Positions 19,550 through 28,621 of a stretch of 64,000 nucleotides of DNA are shown here, piece by piece. A program made the position numbers and the translations under genes. The stretch lies in IMG/VR virus record IMGVR_UViG_3300045921_000191, positions 46,656-110,655 of that record; one strand, 5' to 3'. The number at the start of each line of letters is the position of its first letter. Positions within the stretch are counted from its first letter, which is position 1. This stretch comes from a virus. The notes under the pieces were generated by a model. The model saw only the letters and a list, made by a program, of their open reading frames with translations, was not told the DNA's origin and searched no databases.

Positions 19550-21303
19550 TAGTCTACTCCGATCAAGAGTTTATCGCCAGGAATCTTAACGCCATCTCGA
19601 CGCACCGTGTCTATATAAGGGGGTTTTAAATTGTTCAAAACAACGATATCTACCCAACGGGCGGCATCTCCATACTCTCGTTGCGCAATACGTTCTAGGA
19701 TTTCGCCTCGCTCGATTACAATCTCTCGTACTGCGGTGGGAGCTGTGAGAGATAAAGAGCCTGCAAAGGGCGCAGACGCTTTGTCAAAGGCAGTTTGAGC
19801 GTCAGATTGAAACATACCATTAGTGGCAAGTACGGCTTGTAATGAGGACTGTATCGTTTGTAAAGCTCCCAATAGAAGCATCTCTTCGTCACTAGCAACC
19901 TTTAAAGGGTTAGGCTGTGACGTGGAGACGCGGCGTACAATTTTATCGTAATTGGGATCTCCTAGGTTAAGGGAGTCTGCTATATTTTCTGATAACGAAC
20001 GTGCTTGAGTAATGACGTTTTCTACAAAAGATCTAGGTAGCGGGACTCTGTTATCTGTTTGTATTTTATTAAGAATCTCTCTCGACTCGTTAAATTGTCC
20101 AGGAGTGAGTGCGGACGAAGAACCTGATGTAGCGTTTTGAGTTGATAATGAAGTCGAGGAAGTTGATGAAGCCCTTGATCCAGATGCAGTGCTGCCAGTG
20201 AGAGAGAAGTTGTTTACAGAACTAGCAATTTCTCCAGCAGATTCGCGAATATCTAATACCGAGGCTTTAACGTTTCTAACCAAAATTGCTGGCAAAGACA
20301 GGGTAGTAGCTACTCCGTCCGATATGTCTTCTAGAGCAAACTGCAATTGACGCAAAGGTCCAAGAAAGGTTTGATCAATAGCTTGTGAAAAACGTTGTAA
20401 TAGTTGATTAGAAGCGCCAATCACTGCTCTAGCTTGCCTAATGGCAGCGGTAGAATTCGCAGCAACGTTTGCTATTTTATTCAATAAATCCGCTGAACTA
20501 CCTTCAGATCTACCGACTCCGTCAAGGGCTGCATCTGGAGTTCCAATAGCCTTCAGTACGATTCTATAATTATAAGTCATGGGAGACTTTGAGTTACGTT
20601 CCATAACAAACTCAAGCGGTTCCACGATCAAAGTCTGAGAATCTTTTTCATTTACAAAAATAAGAAATCGATCCCCATCAGAATCGACTTTCTCTTTTGC
20701 GTATCTAAGAAAGAATTGACGGAGGCGAATAAACTCTTCATATCCTGAAAGAGTAGAAGTACTTTGGGATAGAGACTTACCGTCCTCTACTTTAACTCCC
20801 GCTGGTTCTCTGGGAGGAGCAGTAAAGTCTGAGAAATTTGCTTGAGGAGAATTAGATCCACCGCGAGGGCCTGGCATGATACCAGTGGTCCCTTGTATAA
20901 CAATGTCTTTAAATACAACACCTTCCGACTCAACAATTACCCCTTTTCGGGTGGCAGAAATATTAGTCGCGAAGATTTCTTTTTGAGAAATTGCTTGAGG
21001 AGGGATATCCAAGTAGTAGATATTTTCTTTAGGAATATTCTTACCTACAATTTTAGAGGCAGTTAGAATAGCGAAACCGTATTTAACTTTATTCTTATTT
21101 GAACCAGCATTACCAATCCAATTAGACTTCTCATAAGCTAAAGCTCCGCCAAGTTTTGGATTGAATAAAGCGACATCTTTATTGTCGTTCCTGACAGATT
21201 CGCCTTTATTGTTGCCTTTGGTTGAGCCGAGGCCAAAGATTTGCTTGATGGACGAACTGAAATCATCCACAATCTTCGTAAATGGTCCTAAACTCAAAGC
21301 CAT
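19549..21303 (-). CDS. Baseplate hub / tail-tube initiator with C-terminal LysM-like domain
   Basis: 584 aa. Residues 70-260 contain the pattern PPQAISQKEIFATNISATRK, then VVFKDIVIQGTTG and LEFVMERNSKSPMTYNYRIV, typical of baseplate proteins carrying a tube-like insertion. Residues 350-410 are a Ser/Thr-rich linker. The last 60 residues (IVIERGEILERIAQREYGDA, then WVDIVVLNNLKPPYI) form a LysM-like domain as in gp53 or XkdP-type proteins, which clamp baseplate parts or touch peptidoglycan. The order hub, gp25, J supports baseplate identity. An extended -10 motif lies just upstream. Confidence 0.75.
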   Translation of the reverse strand: MALSLGPFTKIVDDFSSSIKQIFGLGSTKGNNKGESVRNDNKDVALFNPKLGGALAYEKSNWIGNAGSNKNKVKYGFAILTASKIVGKNIPKENIYYLDIPPQAISQKEIFATNISATRKGVIVESEGVVFKDIVIQGTTGIMPGPRGGSNSPQANFSDFTAPPREPAGVKVEDGKSLSQSTSTLSGYEEFIRLRQFFLRYAKEKVDSDGDRFLIFVNEKDSQTLIVEPLEFVMERNSKSPMTYNYRIVLKAIGTPDAALDGVGRSEGSSADLLNKIANVAANSTAAIRQARAVIGASNQLLQRFSQAIDQTFLGPLRQLQFALEDISDGVATTLSLPAILVRNVKASVLDIRESAGEIASSVNNFSLTGSTASGSRASSTSSTSLSTQNATSGSSSALTPGQFNESREILNKIQTDNRVPLPRSFVENVITQARSLSENIADSLNLGDPNYDKIVRRVSTSQPNPLKVASDEEMLLLGALQTIQSSLQAVLATNGMFQSDAQTAFDKASAPFAGSLSLTAPTAVREIVIERGEILERIAQREYGDAARWVDIVVLNNLKPPYIDTVRRDGVKIPGDKLLIGVD

Positions 21304-21356
21304 GATTTTCCCTTTATTTTATAATAGTTAGACCGTTTTACGGATCTTACTCATTT

Positions 21357-21366
21357 ATTATAGCAC
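21357..21366 (-). promoter_or_regulatory. Candidate extended -10 promoter upstream of the LysM-like hub gene
   Basis: The minus strand reads TGCTATAAT, a consensus extended -10, in the 69-base gap before the gene starting at 21303. No good -35 is seen. A short CCGTAAAACGG dyad follows. Weak evidence from sequence alone. Confidence 0.35.
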
Positions 21367-21372
21367 TTAACC

Positions 21373-21861
21373 TTATGAGATTACACCGCTAACTACTTGA
21401 GCATTTGTCATGATGTGATTAGCGATTGCAGTACATTTTGCAATCAAAACTGGAGTCGTTCCAGGATAACCTGCGGAGGATGCTACTAAAGTCGCCATAG
21501 CTGGACCGCTTAGTCCTGAGATAGTTCCTCCTAAAAAATAACTAGGACCAGGAGGAGTCGGGCCAGTATAGGTAACTATGCCAGACCCTTGTATATGTGC
21601 AACTATTCCAGTACAATAGCCTATTAGTGTTGGAGTAGTTCCTGGGTATCCCGCATATCCTGCAATCTTAGAAGCCATACTTAGGCCTGTCATTCCCGAA
21701 ATCGAGTGTGGTCCTGGGATGCCTCCAAAAGTAGCTACGCCATTCTGCGTCAATTCTTCCAATAATCCAGTGGCCCAACCCAGAACTTCTGCTGTGACAT
21801 CTCCAGGATGATTTAAGGCAGTAGCAACTTCAGAAGCTAGGAGAGTTGGAGATGTTGCCAT
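21373..21861 (-). CDS. Repeat-containing baseplate-region protein of unknown function
   Basis: 162 aa made of two clear repeats: residues about 57-92 (MASKIAGYAGYPGTTPTLIG) and 115-150 (MATLVASSAGYPGTTPVLIA), each ending in a C-x-x-I-x-x-HI pattern. A weaker first copy is at 10-40. Each unit looks like two small helices joined by a YPGTTP turn. The start overlaps the stop of the disrupted endonuclease (TAATG). Its location between spike and hub genes suggests a virion or assembly role. I do not recognise the family. Confidence 0.65.
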   Translation of the reverse strand: MATSPTLLASEVATALNHPGDVTAEVLGWATGLLEELTQNGVATFGGIPGPHSISGMTGLSMASKIAGYAGYPGTTPTLIGYCTGIVAHIQGSGIVTYTGPTPPGPSYFLGGTISGLSGPAMATLVASSAGYPGTTPVLIAKCTAIANHIMTNAQVVSGVIS

Positions 21862-22468
21862 TAATCCTCCGCATACTCAAAGTAATAACCTTTATGAGTC
21901 TTACGTTTTCCGTTTAAACAATTACAAACTTTTGATCGTGATAAACCTAAAGAGTCTGAGGCATCTGCTTGCGTTTCAAACAATCCAACAAAATCTCCCT
22001 TTTCTACCACAGACTTTCTCTTGCTCTCAAATCCTCTAGCAGGAGATACTAAAATCGCCTTAAATACTAAAATAGCTTTTCCTCCGCGTTCTCTGGAATG
22101 TTTTACTCTTGTTCCTGGAAGTTTATAATAAATATTTCTAAGAGTCTTTGATATCTTATTTTTAACTTTTTGGGTTCCAGCAAAACCATCTCCACCTAGC
22201 GATTCATTGTATCCAATTTTCATAGCATTTAGTTTCTTTATCCAATAACACTCTCGTTTGCAGGCTTTATACCTAGAACCGTTTACTTCCTCTATAATTT
22301 TCCATTTTATATTTTCAAAACCATATTTACGAATAGCACGATGGAAGGCCGTAGTTTGTCCTTTTTCAGCTTGATACTTGTGTCCTCTCTTTCTATTGTT
22401 TAAATTTTTAGTTAATCCTATATAGAATTTCCCAGATGGAGAAGTTGCTTTGTATATTAAAATCTCAT
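21861..22468 (-). pseudogene. GIY-YIG homing endonuclease, disrupted by a 1-base frameshift
   Basis: An ATG at 22468 overlaps the upstream stop (ATGA) but runs into TAA after three codons. Adding one T to the run opposite 22459-22462 restores a continuous 202-aa reading starting MRFLIYKA. The restored protein has the GIY half as LIY and the YIG half as FYIGLTKNLNNRKRGH. The GIY-YIG C-terminal landmarks are ECYWIKKLNA and GYNESLGGDG, and a NUMOD-like HTH lies at the end (ASDSLGLSRSKVCNCLNGKR). The last 120 codons are intact. It is either a real inactivation of a selfish gene inserted between baseplate genes, or a homopolymer error. Initiation at ATT is a less likely third option. Confidence 0.8.
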
Positions 22469-23619
22469 AGAGAGCCTTTTATGCCATCTACTAGGCTTTT
22501 AATAGCGGATAAAGCTCCAGAGGCTGAGGACCAATCTCCTGCGGTGTCTGGAGGTGCGCTGGGATATCCGAGGTTAGATACGTGAGTATGTGTAGCTACC
22601 GTTCCAAATAAAGTAATTAACTCCTGAAGTGCGTCTGATATCTGCTGTAGTAATTCTGCACTTGAAGCTCCCAGAGCAATTTTGTCTCCAGTTATCTTCA
22701 GTTTTCCAGTGCCGTTATCTTTCAATTCGATGGTTCCAGAAGAGCCGTCTGCTAGAATTTTAGTTCCTCCAGCAGTCTGAATCAAAACCTTATCTCCAGC
22801 TCCATCACAAGTAATGACTAATCCTGATTGAAAAGTCAGAGTAGTTTTTTCTGCCGTGCCATCTAAAACTTCAACTACTTTAGCTGTTCCAGCTTTTCTA
22901 GTGATTTTTTTAGCTGGACGATCAAACTCCATCTGATTAATAAGAGTAGAACCCTCTTTTTGTTCTAAGGTAACTTTCTTAGTAACTCTGTCAACCAGTA
23001 GGGACTGGTTTTCATTATCTATGATTTTAAATCGACCTTGATTATCGATTGTAATTTGAGTTGGTCCAGTTGGTTGACGTACAAGTTTTGTGTCTGGAGT
23101 TCGGTTACTATTATAGGTAAGAATAAGAGCGCCCTCTTTATCTATCTCAAAAGTAAGACCCCTGAATTCAGCAATATTACGAATTCCGTCTGCTCTCTTT
23201 GCTCCATTCTTTTTAGGATGAGACAAGCTTCCGATGATTAAAGGCTTATCTATACTTGCATTTAAAAAAGCCAAAACAACAATAGTACCGTTTTTGTTTT
23301 TAAATAGATTGCTAGGATCTAGTTTTCCTTCAAAAGCAAACTCATTAGACTCTAGGATTTGCTCTGAGAAGTCATTCACTCCACCTAACAATTCCATTTT
23401 TCGAACATTTAGGAACTTACTCTGTCCACCTTTAGCATCTCTAACACTAACGTCGTATTCAACATATTGCTTAGATCGATTTGCAGGATCGTCTACGAAA
23501 TGGATCTTCTCGACTTGGCCGAGCATAAGTTGTGCTCCACCGTCGTAAACGGCGTCGCCATTAGGAGCTTCTTTGAAATTAAAATAACTACTTAAAATTG
23601 AACCGTCTCCAGATTTCAT
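22465..23619 (-). CDS. Baseplate spike protein, gpV/gp5-like
   Basis: 384 aa. The N-terminus looks like an OB fold (GQVEKIHFVDDPANRSKQYV, then YDVSVRDAKG and IVVLAFLNASIDKPLIIGSL), as in phage spike proteins. The middle is a run of short regular beta strands (residues 200-300), compatible with a triple-stranded helix. Near the C-terminus is ATHTHVSNLGYPSAPPDT; an HxH pair followed by a Pro-rich tip is typical of metal-binding spike apices. It is coupled (4-base overlap) with the hub gene upstream. It likely pierces the outer membrane. Confidence 0.8.
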   Translation of the reverse strand: MKSGDGSILSSYFNFKEAPNGDAVYDGGAQLMLGQVEKIHFVDDPANRSKQYVEYDVSVRDAKGGQSKFLNVRKMELLGGVNDFSEQILESNEFAFEGKLDPSNLFKNKNGTIVVLAFLNASIDKPLIIGSLSHPKKNGAKRADGIRNIAEFRGLTFEIDKEGALILTYNSNRTPDTKLVRQPTGPTQITIDNQGRFKIIDNENQSLLVDRVTKKVTLEQKEGSTLINQMEFDRPAKKITRKAGTAKVVEVLDGTAEKTTLTFQSGLVITCDGAGDKVLIQTAGGTKILADGSSGTIELKDNGTGKLKITGDKIALGASSAELLQQISDALQELITLFGTVATHTHVSNLGYPSAPPDTAGDWSSASGALSAIKSLVDGIKGSL

Positions 23620-25361
23620 CTGTTATTCTCCAAGATAGAAGTAGAAACACTAACAGGATCTTTATACCGACTAGAGGGTCCAATAAAGAATGCTTGTTCA
23701 TTAACTAATTTTTGTCCACGAGACACGCGTAATTCCGTAAGATATGATCTTGCTGCTGATAAAGAATCCACCTCATAAGTGTGTGTATATCCTTCGATGT
23801 GAAATAGCTGCTGCATATCGGAGATATATAAATTAGTCCCAAGTTCAACGTGCTCATCTATTCCATCAATTATCAAACTTCCATTAAACAATTGATGACT
23901 TAAAAAGAACCAATCTGCAATCAAATTCGTACAACGCTCGCAGTAGTTTTTTATACCCTCGGCTTCATCCAATACGTAAGCCGTCTGCGCCTGAATTGTC
24001 TTAAAGCCGTATCGTTGAATAGATGGAGTGTTGATTATCGACACAAAGGCAATGTCGTAAGTTTGAGAATCGACCCTAGGAACCACGATCACGTGGTTCA
24101 CTCTTTCAAAATCACTCTTTCCAATATTCTTTTGTCTAATTTCAGTGCTAGGAATAGTGTAACGAGGTAGATCTATAAAATAAGTTTTTTGATCGTCTGG
24201 AATTTTATCGTTAAATTTTGCGCCGTTGCCCCCTTTAGAAGGAGCGCGTGAACTGGCGTTAAATACGTTAGTCTCGTGGGCGGCTTTATTAGAAAAAGGT
24301 ATCTGACGATGAATAACGCTGGGTACTAGATTTCCTTTTGAATCCACAGTAAGATCTGTAAACAGCTCATTTACCGCTGCATTAGATAAAAAATGCATTA
24401 CAGACCAAATCGTTCCCGAAGCTGGCAAAGATTTTACCAGGCAAGCTCCTGGCAAGGCCCCTACTCCAGTAAACTTATTTTTTGAAAACTTATGCATTCC
24501 TATTTTAGAAGTGCTAAGAATATCTACAAAAGAGACCCCTTTGGATTTTATCTTTTCTCTAGGAAGAAATCTTTGTGCCAACTCTGCTGGTACATACCAG
24601 GCTTGATTATTCATGTTCAAAGAATCAAACTTTCCGCCCATATAAAAACTAATAACGTTCTTCATGACTGCATCTGGAGTAAAATTGCTTACAGAAGCTC
24701 TTTCATTTCCTTTTAGGATCTTGCTAGAATCAGTAAGAAAGTTTGCTCCGAGAAGTGTCTGGTAAGTTTGCTGGTTCAATTGGGGATTAAAAAATATGTC
24801 ATTATCAAACACTTTTCCCCAATCTCTTCCAGTAACCATATACTCTACTCTAGGTTTTCCTGTAGAAGGATCGTCAAATTCTATTAGACGAACTGTTTCT
24901 ACAATACCTAAAAACTTAAGACCGCTAGAGGGTTTTACGCTATCAACGTCAATAGATTCGTCGGCTCCGTTCTTTTTCATATAAATCATGATCCAGTCTC
25001 CTGGATGCACGGCTTCTATGTAATCTACTTTATCTTTTTGAAGTTGACCTTGCTTGATTTGCTTTCCTTGCTTTAAAGTTACCGAAAAAGTTCCGCTAGA
25101 GCCTTCCTTATCTTTACTTATTGTGCAACGAACTACGTCACTCTTAATTACTAGACGACTTCTAGTAGAGAAGTTTCCAGAAGCATCTCCAGAACCGCCT
25201 CCAGATATGCTGCGATCATTGCTTGCATTAACGCGAGTGAGTTTAGTAATGTCGGTTTGATCATAACGATAAATAACCACAATACACGAGGATCTCTGAG
25301 ATACGTTCATAGGAACTATCTTAGAAGCGTCTCGTCTTTGATCTTGAAATTTGACGGACAT
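23616..25361 (-). CDS. Baseplate hub protein, gpD/gp27-like
   Basis: 581 aa. Residues 85-180 have SDVVRCTISKDKEGSSGTFS, then VHPGDWIMIYMKKNG and FLGIVETVRL, the start seen in hub proteins of the gp27/gpD/XkdQ group. YMVTGRDWGKVF follows. The C-terminus (VELGTNLYISDMQQLFHIEG, then YEVDSLSAARSYLTELRVSR) also resembles hub domain ends. It precedes the spike gene and follows the tape measure gene, the canonical order. It forms the trimeric hub that carries the spike (family role). Confidence 0.78.
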   Translation of the reverse strand: MSVKFQDQRRDASKIVPMNVSQRSSCIVVIYRYDQTDITKLTRVNASNDRSISGGGSGDASGNFSTRSRLVIKSDVVRCTISKDKEGSSGTFSVTLKQGKQIKQGQLQKDKVDYIEAVHPGDWIMIYMKKNGADESIDVDSVKPSSGLKFLGIVETVRLIEFDDPSTGKPRVEYMVTGRDWGKVFDNDIFFNPQLNQQTYQTLLGANFLTDSSKILKGNERASVSNFTPDAVMKNVISFYMGGKFDSLNMNNQAWYVPAELAQRFLPREKIKSKGVSFVDILSTSKIGMHKFSKNKFTGVGALPGACLVKSLPASGTIWSVMHFLSNAAVNELFTDLTVDSKGNLVPSVIHRQIPFSNKAAHETNVFNASSRAPSKGGNGAKFNDKIPDDQKTYFIDLPRYTIPSTEIRQKNIGKSDFERVNHVIVVPRVDSQTYDIAFVSIINTPSIQRYGFKTIQAQTAYVLDEAEGIKNYCERCTNLIADWFFLSHQLFNGSLIIDGIDEHVELGTNLYISDMQQLFHIEGYTHTYEVDSLSAARSYLTELRVSRGQKLVNEQAFFIGPSSRYKDPVSVSTSILENNR

Positions 25362-27592
25362 TATTTCACTGGACCTTTAGTTAAGTTAGTTCTAGAACTT
25401 TCACTTATCATTTTTTTAAAAGCTTGTTGAGATTCTAAAAATACTTTGGTTAATTCTACTAATCCTTGAGCGGCACCTCTAATACCGTCATCGAAGGCTG
25501 AGAAACCTTGTTCAAACCTTTCCTGACTAATTCTGGACTCTACCTTAGCCATTTGTCCTTCTTTAGAATCAATCACTTCTTTTCTCATTGATTCGATTCC
25601 AACAGGTACATTTAAACTTGGTTTAGAGGATTGTGCGTCTCTAACTCCAAGACGTTGCTCCGTAGTAATACCTTGACTGTATGCTCCAAAAGCTAGACCC
25701 ATAGAAGAGTCTGGATCTATACCAGCCAGTTTTAAACCTTCATTTAAATTATTTCTTTTTCGCTCAACCAATTGTTGTGCTTGTTCTTTAGTTATTCCTA
25801 AAGCTTTTTGAGTATCTTCTACTGTGGCGTCTTGAGACAGATTCATAGCTGCCATAATTTGGCCAGGCGTTGCATCTTTTCCTAGAACATCTTGTATAGC
25901 CGTAATGTTTCCTATTCCAGCAAAACCTGTGGTAGAAATAGACTCTGATTTAGATAACTCACTCAATGACTGCGCTTGCTGCATTGCTTGGGAAGTGATG
26001 GGACCTCCAGCCGCAAAGCCTTGAGCCATATCTATCATTCGGTTAGAAATACCGCCAGTGTCTACTCTTCCAAAACCAGCGCTTGATTGTACATAATCGG
26101 CGGTAGTTCTCATGAATTGAGAAGTTTTACTTCTATCTAATCCAGCGCTAATTGCTCGTTCTATGATTTGAGTTTGTTGAGTTGCCGCTCTTGCGAATCC
26201 TTGTCCTCGTTGACCAGTTCCAGCGAAGGTTTCAATTACGGAAGCTTGAGAACCGACATCCATACCCGTTGCTCTAGATATATCTTGCATTTTTGCTAAG
26301 TTATCTTTTGCTCCTTGATTTCCTAAAAAGCCCCTAGCTTGTGTAAATTGACTTAAAGTTTCTTCGGGAGAAAAGGCATTCCTATTGCCTGTAGATTGCA
26401 TGCTTGTCAAGTCCGAGGAATTAATTCCTCCACCTTGCAAAGCATTTAGTCTAGAAGGGTTTAAACTTTTAGCATATTGAAAAGATCTAGATAATGGGGC
26501 TACTTCTTGGTTTCTCCAATCTCCTTGAAGATTAGATCCTGTCATATATCCGCCTATGCCACCAGCTACCCCTCCTATTGCTCCGAGAGCTAACATTCCA
26601 GGTATTCCTAGAAAAGCTCCAACTTTAGCTCCCGTAGCTGCTCCTACTGCAGCTCCGCCTGCTGCTAAACCCCACTTAGTAGGGCTATTCTCATCCCTAC
26701 CAAATTGAGTTGCTTGAGCGCCTATGTAATCCCCGCTCTCTATATCTTGAGCAAATCGTTGTTTTCTCTCTAAATCCATAGTACGAAGTTTATGTAATCC
26801 CAAAACTGTTCCAGTAATGACTGTTCCAGCAGCTCCCATTCCAGAACTAATAGATCCAGCATTTACTCTATTTGATTTTTTTGCTAACTCTCTAGCGTCT
26901 TCTGGACTCATGCCAACAGTTCTACCTATAGAGGCTACGGCTGATCTATCTAATTTAGAATTTTCAGTGGCTTGCTCTAATCGTTTTTGACGCAAAGTTT
27001 CAAGATTCTTAATGTTTTGATCAAGATCTTTTTTACGATCTTTTTCTTTTTGAGATTCAAGTTTCAGATGATCTCTTTGTTGAATTTTAGAAAGCTTTTC
27101 TTTTTCTCGTTTTTCTAGTTCAATGCCTTTCAGTTTTTCTTTTATAGACGCGGCGAGTTCTTTATCATGTTGATCCCAAGACTTCTGATTTATTTTTTCA
27201 AGAGTTTGACTAATCCGAGCTTGTTCTCGTAACTCTTTATTGCGAGCTTGATCGGCAAGTTTTTCCTGCTTAGCCATTCTTCTAGCTTCTTGCCTTGAAG
27301 AGTCACGATTAATATCGTAATCTTCTCCTAGCATTGAATGGCGACGACTTGAACGTCTTCCACTAGAACCACCACCGCCGACGCTCATATTAGAGCCTTG
27401 CACTGCTTTCTTAAGCTCTTCTGCAAAACCTTTCGCAATATTTTTAAACTCATTCTTAATAGAAGTAGTATCTTGAGAAGAAAGGCTGAGGCCAGCTTTC
27501 AATTCATTTTTGAGAGTTGCTATCTCTTTTTTTAAGGCAGCAGAGTCTAGCGTGGCCTTGATAACTAGTTGTTTTTTAATATCATTTGCCAT
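25361..27592 (-). CDS. Tape measure protein
   Basis: 743 aa from the ATG at 27592, which overlaps the upstream stop (TAATG) and has GAAGAAGAG before it. A further in-frame start five codons upstream is less likely. Residues 110-210 are a highly charged coiled coil (KEKLSKIQQRDHLKLESQ). Two hydrophobic Gly/Ala-rich segments follow (TVITGTVLGL, then VGAFLGIPGMLALGAIGGVA), typical of tape measure proteins. The rest is helical. At about 0.15 nm per residue this predicts a tail near 110 nm. Position between chaperones and hub is canonical. Confidence 0.85.
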   Translation of the reverse strand: MANDIKKQLVIKATLDSAALKKEIATLKNELKAGLSLSSQDTTSIKNEFKNIAKGFAEELKKAVQGSNMSVGGGGSSGRRSSRRHSMLGEDYDINRDSSRQEARRMAKQEKLADQARNKELREQARISQTLEKINQKSWDQHDKELAASIKEKLKGIELEKREKEKLSKIQQRDHLKLESQKEKDRKKDLDQNIKNLETLRQKRLEQATENSKLDRSAVASIGRTVGMSPEDARELAKKSNRVNAGSISSGMGAAGTVITGTVLGLHKLRTMDLERKQRFAQDIESGDYIGAQATQFGRDENSPTKWGLAAGGAAVGAATGAKVGAFLGIPGMLALGAIGGVAGGIGGYMTGSNLQGDWRNQEVAPLSRSFQYAKSLNPSRLNALQGGGINSSDLTSMQSTGNRNAFSPEETLSQFTQARGFLGNQGAKDNLAKMQDISRATGMDVGSQASVIETFAGTGQRGQGFARAATQQTQIIERAISAGLDRSKTSQFMRTTADYVQSSAGFGRVDTGGISNRMIDMAQGFAAGGPITSQAMQQAQSLSELSKSESISTTGFAGIGNITAIQDVLGKDATPGQIMAAMNLSQDATVEDTQKALGITKEQAQQLVERKRNNLNEGLKLAGIDPDSSMGLAFGAYSQGITTEQRLGVRDAQSSKPSLNVPVGIESMRKEVIDSKEGQMAKVESRISQERFEQGFSAFDDGIRGAAQGLVELTKVFLESQQAFKKMISESSRTNLTKGPVK

Positions 27593-28035
27593 TACTCTTC
27601 TTCCCACTGTCGTAATTGACTGAAATCAGTAGTGATTTTGTCAGGCAGTTCTTCTGTCTTGATCTTAGCTTCTTCTTCTGCTTGTTCCCGTTTGTCAGCA
27701 GAAGCTTTATCATATTCTAACACTTGCTCGACCATTTGTTCATCACTGATGTAGGAATCGCCCATCTCCTTTCTAAGCCATTCTTCATAGCTCTTAACAT
27801 CTGGATTGAACGTTTCTTCAACAATCTCTGGATTATCTTTGACGCGATGCATCTGATGAAGCACAAGAAGTTCTTCTAAAGTCAAATCAAGTAATCTAGG
27901 ATCTTTGAGCGTAGTGTTGAATTTGAAAGCGAACCAAGCTTTTAGCTGCCTTTCCAGGCCATCAAAAGTAGTAGTGTCCGCATTCACGTGCGCGTCGGCG
28001 ATCCTTAAGAAGTTAAGGAGACCGTACTTAGACAT
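27592..28035 (-). CDS. Tail assembly chaperone (second of pair)
   Basis: 147 aa. Helical, with DLTLEELLVLHQMHRVKDNP and YEEWLRKEMGDS. It is acidic near the C-terminus and ends QLRQWEEE. Position directly upstream of the tape measure gene and after a second small helical gene matches the tail assembly chaperone pair. It is in the same frame as the preceding gene, separated by TAA-ACA-ATG, so it is translated by re-initiation, not frameshift. Function by position. Confidence 0.68.
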   Translation of the reverse strand: MSKYGLLNFLRIADAHVNADTTTFDGLERQLKAWFAFKFNTTLKDPRLLDLTLEELLVLHQMHRVKDNPEIVEETFNPDVKSYEEWLRKEMGDSYISDEQMVEQVLEYDKASADKREQAEEEAKIKTEELPDKITTDFSQLRQWEEE

Positions 28036-28038
28036 TGT

Positions 28039-28455
28039 TTACTCTTTCTTTTTTTGCTTTTCTTTAATTTCTTTCTCGGCTTCTTTTTGGGCTTCTTCTT
28101 GCCCGCCCCAAACCTTATCTTTCCAAGCTTTCTCAAACTTCATAGTTTCAGCATAAATAGCTAAAATAATATTAAAATCATATAGTTCCATTCCTGAATC
28201 ACTTTTCTTCCACCAATCAGGGGAATCTATGATCGTATAATAAAGCCATGCGATTGCGAAATGCAAGTCTCGCACGTCATCTGGAAGGAATTTGATATCT
28301 TCGTTGAGTTTGGATTCGAGCTTAGCAATTTGCGATTTGGCTCGTAGATTAGGACGACGATAAGTAAATGATCCCTCGTAAAGGGCTACTCCGCTTTCGT
28401 GTTTACCTTCAATCTTGACCGAAAAGGTGTGTTCCATTGATGGAAGCTCTTTCAT
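28039..28455 (-). CDS. Tail assembly chaperone (first of pair)
   Basis: 138 aa. The N-terminal 50 residues are a small beta domain (EHTFSVKIEGKHESGVALYE, then FTYRRPNLRAKSQ). The helical remainder contains DVRDLHFAIAWLYYTIIDSP, and the end is a Lys/Glu tail. This layout is seen in G-type chaperones of contractile phages. The start is preceded by AAGGAG. Transcription probably begins at the promoter near 28504-28532. An A-AAA-AAG heptamer is present near the 3' end, but the -1 frame stops after six codons. Confidence 0.7.
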   Translation of the reverse strand: MKELPSMEHTFSVKIEGKHESGVALYEGSFTYRRPNLRAKSQIAKLESKLNEDIKFLPDDVRDLHFAIAWLYYTIIDSPDWWKKSDSGMELYDFNIILAIYAETMKFEKAWKDKVWGGQEEAQKEAEKEIKEKQKKKE

Positions 28456-28503
28456 AATTTTCTCCTTATTTTCGTATACTTATATAATTGCGTTACCGCT
28501 CTT

Positions 28504-28532
28504 ATATTATACCACAAAAGTAAAGGAGTCAA
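28504..28532 (-). promoter_or_regulatory. Sigma70-type promoter for the chaperone/tape-measure unit
   Basis: The minus strand has TTGACT (28532-28527), then a TGGTATAAT extended -10 (TATAAT 28511-28506, 15-base spacer) overlapping TAATAT (17-base spacer). It follows the terminator at 28536-28579, so the chaperone, tape measure and baseplate genes can be transcribed independently of the abundant tube gene. A leader of about 40 bases with AAGGAG precedes the ATG at 28455. Confidence 0.65.
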
Positions 28533-28535
28533 GTA

Positions 28536-28579
28536 CTTGAAAAAGAAATAGGCCCTGACCCGTGCAAGGGATCAGAGCC
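28536..28579 (-). terminator. Rho-independent terminator after the tail tube gene
   Basis: On the minus strand GGCTCTGATCCC and GGGTCAGGGCC form a stem with one bulge and a 6-base loop (TTGCAC), followed by TATTTCTTTTT. It lies 43-87 bases after the tube stop. It probably limits read-through into lower-copy tail genes. Confidence 0.75.
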
Positions 28580-28621
28580 TCCAGGAAATCGTATTACTCA
28601 GACTAGCCGAGGGTCGAATTT

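Noticed and set aside
28036-28070. Possible programmed -1 frameshift between tail chaperones (A-AAA-AAG heptamer near the 3' end of 28039-28455)
   Set aside because: The -1 frame stops after six codons, and the next gene starts in the original frame after TAA-ACA-ATG. No fusion product would result.
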